Below, one piece after another: positions 59,487-64,000 of a DNA stretch of 64,000 bases. A program made the translations under genes and the position numbers. Under the pieces are notes generated by a model, which did no database searches, had not been told where the DNA came from, and saw only the letters and a list, made by a program, of their open reading frames with translations. Source of the DNA: G963674685 sp963674685 (lineage in GTDB: Bacteria; Lernaellota; Lernaellaia; JACKCT01); assembly GCA_963674685.2 (NCBI GenBank), contig CAXXWT010000007.1:682001-746000 (forward strand), read 5' to 3'. The stretch's first letter is position 1. Each line of letters begins with the position of its first letter.

Positions 59487-60956
59487 CTACAAATCGTAGG
59501 AAGCGTTCGCCGCTTGATCCATGCCCGTGGCGCAGCGGAAACCGACATAGGCGGATCGGGCGCGTTCGCCGGGAATCATTCGCGTATAGGCTTTGATATA
59601 GCTGTAGTTTTCGATGAATGAGCCCCCGCGTATCAGCGGCTTTTTATGATCGTCGTCGGAAACGACCCATTCATTGGCGTTGCCCATCATGTCCGCGCAC
59701 CCTTCGGGAGAAATTCCGTCAGGGAAGCTATATACCTTTTTAAAGCACCCGTAGTCTTTGTCGAAATGCGCTTTGGCGGGATCGAACTCGTTGCCCCAGG
59801 GATATTTGAATCCCCCCGGGCCCCTTGCGGCTCTTTCCCACTCCTTTTCCGTCGGCAGCCGTTTTCCGGCCCACCGGGCGTAAGCCTGAGCTTCCGCGAA
59901 GTTGATCATGGTGACCGGGTAGTCTCCCGTTCCGTGTATGTAATGACCGTCAATCCAGTCCGGCGGCGGTTCGACGCCCACCGTGTCCACGAATTGCCGG
60001 TACAGCTCGTTGGTGACCGGATATTTGTCAATGTAGAAAGGGCCGATCTCAACCGCCTTGCCGTTAGGTCCGAATGGAAATCGGCCTCCGGATATTTGCA
60101 CCATGTTCCGAGTGAGTTTATCCATCGGTACGCCGGACCGGAAGCCGATTTTACTTAAGGATTTGTATATGGGCTTCGGCGCAATGATGATCAGGCCGGG
60201 AATGTTCGGCGTTTTTTCCATCGTTTCGAGATGTTTTTCCAGTCCGTCGCTTGCGGCGGACGCGCCCATCATGCCCACGTCGCGAAGCTCCTTTGTTTCC
60301 GGGGGAGTTCGCGGTTTCTTCAGCGCACTTGGGGCATCGGCCGGTCCGGGCGAAGAAATTGCCGGAGAAACCGCGGGATTCACCGGAGAAACGGCCGGTG
60401 TCGGTGGAGGAGTCGGGGAAGAGGACGCCGGCTTTTGCGCCGATGGTCCGACGGATTTGGCGGTAGCTAAAGGCCTGGGCGGAATACGAATTCCTTCAGG
60501 TCCTTTGGCTTCCGGCTCCCGGGATTTATTCGGCGCCGGCTTGGCGGCAAAAGCGGATTCATTTCCGAAAAGGAAGCGATAAGACGTGACGGTTTTATTG
60601 GTCATGGGACGGGGAGGGATCTTCGATTTCGAGTCGGCGCCGGTCTTTTCGCCGGAATCGGCGTCGGGGGGCTTTTTGAGCGGTATTTGCGGTCTTTTTA
60701 ACATGCCGGCTCCCGGGGATTGAGGCCGGGGCGGCATGGCGCGCATTTTTTCCTGACCGCCCTGATCGCGGTTGTCATTGGATTTTAGACGATTATCCGA
60801 TGTCAAAACTCTATCCTTCGTTTCGGGAATAAGTTCTTCAGGTTCCCCGACAACACTATCGCTTCGCACGGCTTTGTCAAAGACATGACCACAGAAAATG
60901 CAGAAATTGGCATTGGAGTCAACCTTCCGAAGACAGTGCGGACATTTTGCCAACAT
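59487..60956 (-). CDS. Zinc-ribbon protein with Pro-rich linker and formylglycine-generating-enzyme-like domain
   Basis: 489 residues. N-terminal zinc ribbon MLAKCPHCLRK...NFCIFCGHVFD with four Cys; a ~200-residue low-complexity linker rich in Pro, Ala and Lys; then a SUMF1/FGE-sulfatase domain from ~280: VQISGGRFPFGPNG, FYIDKYPVTNELYRQFVDTVG, YPVTMINFAEAQAYARWAGKRLPTEKEWERAARGPGGFKYPWGNEFD, GCADMMGNANEWVVSDD and the end YVGFRCATG. In true FGEs two Cys near the C-terminus do the chemistry; only one (FRCA) is clear here, so catalysis is doubtful and a ligand-binding role is as likely. A lack of signal peptide and the zinc ribbon suggest it is cytoplasmic. Confidence 0.8.
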   Translation of the reverse strand: MLAKCPHCLRKVDSNANFCIFCGHVFDKAVRSDSVVGEPEELIPETKDRVLTSDNRLKSNDNRDQGGQEKMRAMPPRPQSPGAGMLKRPQIPLKKPPDADSGEKTGADSKSKIPPRPMTNKTVTSYRFLFGNESAFAAKPAPNKSREPEAKGPEGIRIPPRPLATAKSVGPSAQKPASSSPTPPPTPAVSPVNPAVSPAISSPGPADAPSALKKPRTPPETKELRDVGMMGASAASDGLEKHLETMEKTPNIPGLIIIAPKPIYKSLSKIGFRSGVPMDKLTRNMVQISGGRFPFGPNGKAVEIGPFYIDKYPVTNELYRQFVDTVGVEPPPDWIDGHYIHGTGDYPVTMINFAEAQAYARWAGKRLPTEKEWERAARGPGGFKYPWGNEFDPAKAHFDKDYGCFKKVYSFPDGISPEGCADMMGNANEWVVSDDDHKKPLIRGGSFIENYSYIKAYTRMIPGERARSAYVGFRCATGMDQAANASYDL

Positions 60957-61131
60957 ATGCCGTTTCGCATTTTAACCCGAATTCGTCCCGGCATCATCCG
61001 GTTCCGACGCCGCGGGAAAGGCGATCCCGCAATTCGCGCAAAATAAGACCGCAACCGCACAATATTTTAATCATTCGCCAAAAACGCGGCAAGGCCAAAT
61101 ATGGGATAATGTAAAAACCTGGGGCGGATTT

Positions 61132-61530
61132 TTAGTGAAGCAGGCCCGTGTGAATTTCCGTGACCGTGGGGCCGCAGTCGGCGCCCAGGATCAAAAGCGC
61201 GTCCCTTAAGATAAACAGGTTGGCGATCAGCAAATCACGCAGTTCGTAAAGCACGTTTGTCAGGTTGACCCGCTCCACGTCCACCAGCAGATCCTGCGCG
61301 CTTTGGATGTTGTCGAAAAGGGCTTCGCGGCGGTCCCAGTCGGCCCAGAAGGTGCCGTCCCAGCAGCGGGAGAGGATGGACATGGGCTCGATGACGGCGC
61401 TCCAGGCGCTTTTGATCGAGTCGGTGGCGCTGGAAAGATCCCCCAGCGTAATGTGTTCGTCCAGGTCTTCCAGGGCGACGAATCCAAGGCCGATCAATCG
61501 CGCGCACTCATGTAATTCCCTCATTTGCAT
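61132..61530 (-). CDS. Small helical protein of unknown function
   Basis: 132 residues. AGGTG precedes the ATG at 61530 (a second ATG at 61524 is possible). The whole chain looks alpha-helical with amphipathic repeats (LIGLGFVALEDLDEHITLGDLSSATDSIKSAWSAVIEPMSIL, VERVNLTNVLYELRDLLIANLFILRDALLILG), without signal peptide, known motif or Cys clusters. I do not recognise a family. It stands alone between the FGE-like gene and hemW. Confidence 0.6.
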   Translation of the reverse strand: MQMRELHECARLIGLGFVALEDLDEHITLGDLSSATDSIKSAWSAVIEPMSILSRCWDGTFWADWDRREALFDNIQSAQDLLVDVERVNLTNVLYELRDLLIANLFILRDALLILGADCGPTVTEIHTGLLH

Positions 61531-61715
61531 ATCACCTCATGGAAAGACTAGAACTCAAAATCCATACAAGATATTGGGGTGCATGTCAAATAGCAAACTA
61601 CACTTGGTAGATAATCCAAAAATCATGGTGCAAACGGATCCTCCCGAGGCCGGATGCTGGCAAAAAAACCATTTTTCGTGCGAATATCGCAAAAGTATTT
61701 TCAAAGGAAACGGAC

Positions 61716-62858
61716 ATGGCCCGGGCGATTTACATTCATATTCCGTATTGCCGTAAAAAATGCCCTTATTGCGATTTTTCCAGCGTCGCCGCCAAGGAAC
61801 CTCCTTTCGACGCCTATGCCGCCGCCCTTTTACGCGAACTCGAAGATCGCGCCAATGAATGTAAAAAACCAGTCGGCTCGGTGTATTTCGGAGGCGGAAC
61901 GCCTTCATTGCTTACGCCTGAGCATATTCGAAAAATACTCGACGGCATTCGCGGCCGGGCGGGAATCGAAAAAAACGCCGAGATCACGCTGGAGGCCAAT
62001 CCTGAAACAATAGATCCCGCCAAGTTGACGGAATTCGCCGAAGCCGGCGTGAACCGTCTCTCCGTCGGAGTGCAGTCTTTCAGCGAAAAATCCCTGCGGG
62101 CGCTGGGACGAAACACTACGGCTAAAGAAACGCACAGGGGCGTCGACGCGGCCCTTTCTTCTCCCATAAAAAACGTCAGCCTGGATATGATTTTCGGATT
62201 GTGGGAAGGGCACGATCCTTTGCCCGACGCGCGGGCGATCGCGGATGCGAAGGCGGCGCACATTTCCGCCTACTGCCTGACGGTATACGATGAAACGCCG
62301 CTGGGAAAACAGATCGCCGAAGGCCTGCGCTTACGGCCCGGCGACGACAAGGCCGCCGGGGAATACGAGGACATCTGCGCGCTTTTCGCCGAATCGGGAT
62401 ACGAACAATATGAGATATCGAATTTTGCCCGGCCCGGCTTTCACAGCCGCCATAACGCAATATACTGGGAGCGGAAATCCTACGTGGGACTCGGCGCCGG
62501 CGCCGCTTCATTCATCGAAAAAGCTCCCGGCGCCCGGTATGGTATACGTTTTCGCAACGAATGCGAGCCGGATGACTATATTCATCTGGTCGAAAAGGGC
62601 GGCGACGCAAAAAGGGATCGTGAAATCGTCACGGCGGCCGGGGCTCTCGCGGAGACCGTGTTTTTGGGCATGCGCATGTTGCGCGGCGTGTCGATTTCAG
62701 CTATTGAGGGGCGCTTCGGCTTTGATTTTCGAAAACGCTTCGACAAACCGTTGCGCCTTTTAAAAGCGCTGGATCTTGTCGAGGAAACCGGCGACCGATT
62801 GCGCTTGACGCGAAAAGGATTATTCTTGTCCGATGAAGTGTTCGCCCATTTCGTATAA
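61716..62858 (+). CDS. hemW: HemW-like radical SAM protein
   Basis: 380 residues. The radical SAM cluster is C-x3-C-x2-C at residues 12, 16 and 19 (IPYCRKKCPYCDF), followed by GGGTPSLLTPEHI and EITLEANPETI. The F after the last Cys, where coproporphyrinogen oxidase HemN has a further Cys, marks it as HemW, a heme chaperone, rather than HemN. SVGVQSFSEKSLRALGR and VSLDMIFGLWEGHD are family blocks; the C-terminal HemN_C-like domain contains the E-x-x-x-x-G-M-R-x-x-x-G-V helix. ATG 61716 is the first in frame after AAAGGA. Confidence 0.9.
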   Translation: MARAIYIHIPYCRKKCPYCDFSSVAAKEPPFDAYAAALLRELEDRANECKKPVGSVYFGGGTPSLLTPEHIRKILDGIRGRAGIEKNAEITLEANPETIDPAKLTEFAEAGVNRLSVGVQSFSEKSLRALGRNTTAKETHRGVDAALSSPIKNVSLDMIFGLWEGHDPLPDARAIADAKAAHISAYCLTVYDETPLGKQIAEGLRLRPGDDKAAGEYEDICALFAESGYEQYEISNFARPGFHSRHNAIYWERKSYVGLGAGAASFIEKAPGARYGIRFRNECEPDDYIHLVEKGGDAKRDREIVTAAGALAETVFLGMRMLRGVSISAIEGRFGFDFRKRFDKPLRLLKALDLVEETGDRLRLTRKGLFLSDEVFAHFV

Positions 62859-62921
62859 GCCATAGACCGCGCGATGTCATAAGGCGCGTTTTATCGTTAG
62901 AGTGTTCATAGGGGAAGGTCC

Positions 62922-64000
62922 ATGCCGAAACTGGAACAGAATCTGGCCGTCATGTGGGATAACAGCGTTCACCGCTTCGGCAAAAAAGAATGCCTGCGTG
63001 TGAAGAAGGACGGCGACTGGAAGTCCCTGACCTACGAACAGGTCGACGAATTCGTGAAAAATCTCGCCCTGGGCCTTATCGACATGGGTTTCAAGCAGGG
63101 GGACCGCATCGCCCTTTTATCCGAAAACCGCCCGAAGTGGGCTTTTACGGATCTGGCGGTGCAGGCGGTCGGCGGCATTCTGGCCGCCATTTATTCCACG
63201 AACACGCCGAAGGAGATTCTGCACATCGTCGAGAATTCCGGCGCCCGCTTTCTCGTGGTTTCCAATCACTTCCAGCTTCAAAAGGCGTTGGCGGTCAAGA
63301 GTTTGAACAAGCTGGTCGAGCGCATCATCATTTTCGATCCCATCCAGGATCTCACGGATACCGACGATCGCGTCGTCAGCTTTCATGACGTGCTGAATCG
63401 CGGCAAGGGTTGCCGGGATGCGGGCATTCTGACGCGGCGCATGGAGAAGATACAGCAGGAAGACGTGGCCACGCTGATTTACACATCCGGGGCGACGGGG
63501 TTGTCGAAGGGCGCCATGCTCACGCATGCGAACCTGCTGTCGAACATTCACGAAGCGCATAAGCTGTTCGGCATTTCGCATCACGACGTTTGCCTTTCCA
63601 TTTTGCCCCTGTCCCATTCCTTCGAGCGCACCGCCGGGCACTTCGCGGTGTTTTTCTGCGGCGCGTCCATCGCCTACGCCGAGAGCATGTCCACGGTGGC
63701 CCACGATCTTCTCGACGTGAAGCCGACGGTCATGGTCGGCGTCCCGCGCATTTTCGAAAAATTTCACGCCAGGATCATGAACCAGGTCGGCAAGCGCAAA
63801 ATCTGGGCGAACAACATTTTCAAATGGGCCGTGGACACGGGCAAACAGGTGACGAAATACCGCCTGAAGAGAAAGCGGGTTCCCGCATATCTGGATATTC
63901 AATACCAGGCCGCCGACCGCCTGGTGTTTCGAAAGATCCGTGAAAATTTCGGCGGGCGGCTGCGTTTCGCCATTTCCGGCGGCGCGCCCCTGACCAAAGA
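62922..64000 (+). CDS. Long-chain acyl-CoA synthetase (AMP-binding), 3' end outside window
   Basis: Starts at ATG 62922 after GGGGAAGG and is open to the last base of the window (about 359 codons seen). It activates fatty acids to acyl-AMP and then acyl-CoA. The N-terminal part matches FadD15-type enzymes: SLTYEQVDEFVKNLALGLIDMGFKQGDRIALLSENRPKWAFTDLAVQAVGGILAAIYSTNT. The P-loop reads LIYTSGATGLSKGAMLTHANLL, where Ala-Thr-Gly-Leu-Ser replaces the common TTGxPKG. SILPLSHSFERTAGH and GVPRIFEKFHARI are further conserved blocks. The last residues reach the A5-like ISGGAPL. The gene starts 64 bases after hemW. Confidence 0.93.
   Translation, partial: MPKLEQNLAVMWDNSVHRFGKKECLRVKKDGDWKSLTYEQVDEFVKNLALGLIDMGFKQGDRIALLSENRPKWAFTDLAVQAVGGILAAIYSTNTPKEILHIVENSGARFLVVSNHFQLQKALAVKSLNKLVERIIIFDPIQDLTDTDDRVVSFHDVLNRGKGCRDAGILTRRMEKIQQEDVATLIYTSGATGLSKGAMLTHANLLSNIHEAHKLFGISHHDVCLSILPLSHSFERTAGHFAVFFCGASIAYAESMSTVAHDLLDVKPTVMVGVPRIFEKFHARIMNQVGKRKIWANNIFKWAVDTGKQVTKYRLKRKRVPAYLDIQYQAADRLVFRKIRENFGGRLRFAISGGAPLTK

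Overview
The window looks like chromosomal DNA of an uncultured Gram-negative, deltaproteobacterium-like bacterium. The signs are type II (lipoprotein) signal peptides on many secreted proteins, a PilF/PilW-type TPR lipoprotein next to a RodZ-like HTH protein, and MopE-type metal-binding motifs and YD-type repeats as seen in myxobacterial and other deltaproteobacterial surface proteins. The run cdaA-cdaR-glmM-pdxJ-nnr-tsaE-lysC also resembles the layout I remember from Geobacter-like genomes. Candidate phyla near the old Deltaproteobacteria are equally possible; no rRNA is present to decide. DNA is moderately GC-rich, with AT-rich intergenic stretches.

Layout. 1-4.5 kb: the end of a cyclic-nucleotide-binding protein, a Cys-rich lipoprotein, a TPR protein, a histidine phosphatase and an FG-GAP lipoprotein. 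4.7-8.9 kb: two divergent multi-spanning GT-C-like membrane proteins separated by a MITE-like element, then dtd. 8.9-19.3 kb: a lipoprotein island with three very large proteins and two smaller ones, interspersed with short dispersed repeats. 19.4-25.5 kb: a YifB-type ATPase, a long structured intergenic region, PilW-like and RodZ-like proteins, and a nucleoside salvage/cell-wall recycling run (PNP, cytidine deaminase, NagZ). 25.5-29.3 kb: SGNH hydrolase, acetyltransferase and an alpha/beta-hydrolase lipoprotein. 29.5-31.8 kb: groES-groEL with promoter and terminator. 31.9-40.8 kb: a GH1 glucosidase with a secreted GH38/57-like protein, a second SGNH hydrolase, an enoyl-CoA hydratase family protein, and a MarR-controlled D-amidohydrolase. 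40.9-55.0 kb: a long minus-strand block holding dnaA, a phosphoglycolate-phosphatase-like gene, an ABC exporter, a redoxin, an esterase, mutY, lysC, tsaE, nnr, pdxJ, glmM, cdaR and cdaA. 55.3-64 kb: two HDOD proteins, a Cys-rich lipoprotein, yidD, trxB, a sulfatase-modifying-factor-like protein, hemW and a truncated acyl-CoA synthetase.

The most distinctive theme is a family of nine predicted lipoproteins. Each carries an acidic tract after the lipidated Cys. In most this is built of four-residue units ([D/N]-D-D-aliphatic), reaching about 120 residues, followed by unrelated passenger domains: beta-propeller, parallel beta-helix with MopE motifs, YD-like repeats, FG-GAP repeats, GH3, alpha/beta hydrolase, or small Cys-rich modules. 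It reads like one modular surface-display architecture reused for many cargoes. Two linkers also carry an in-frame copy of a short dispersed repeat. A second theme is c-di-AMP synthesis (cdaA-cdaR) tied directly to peptidoglycan precursor synthesis (glmM). Several short palindromic repeats, a heptamer array, a G-quadruplex-capable tract and a MITE-like element fill the intergenic spaces. No rRNA, tRNA, CRISPR array or transposase gene was seen.
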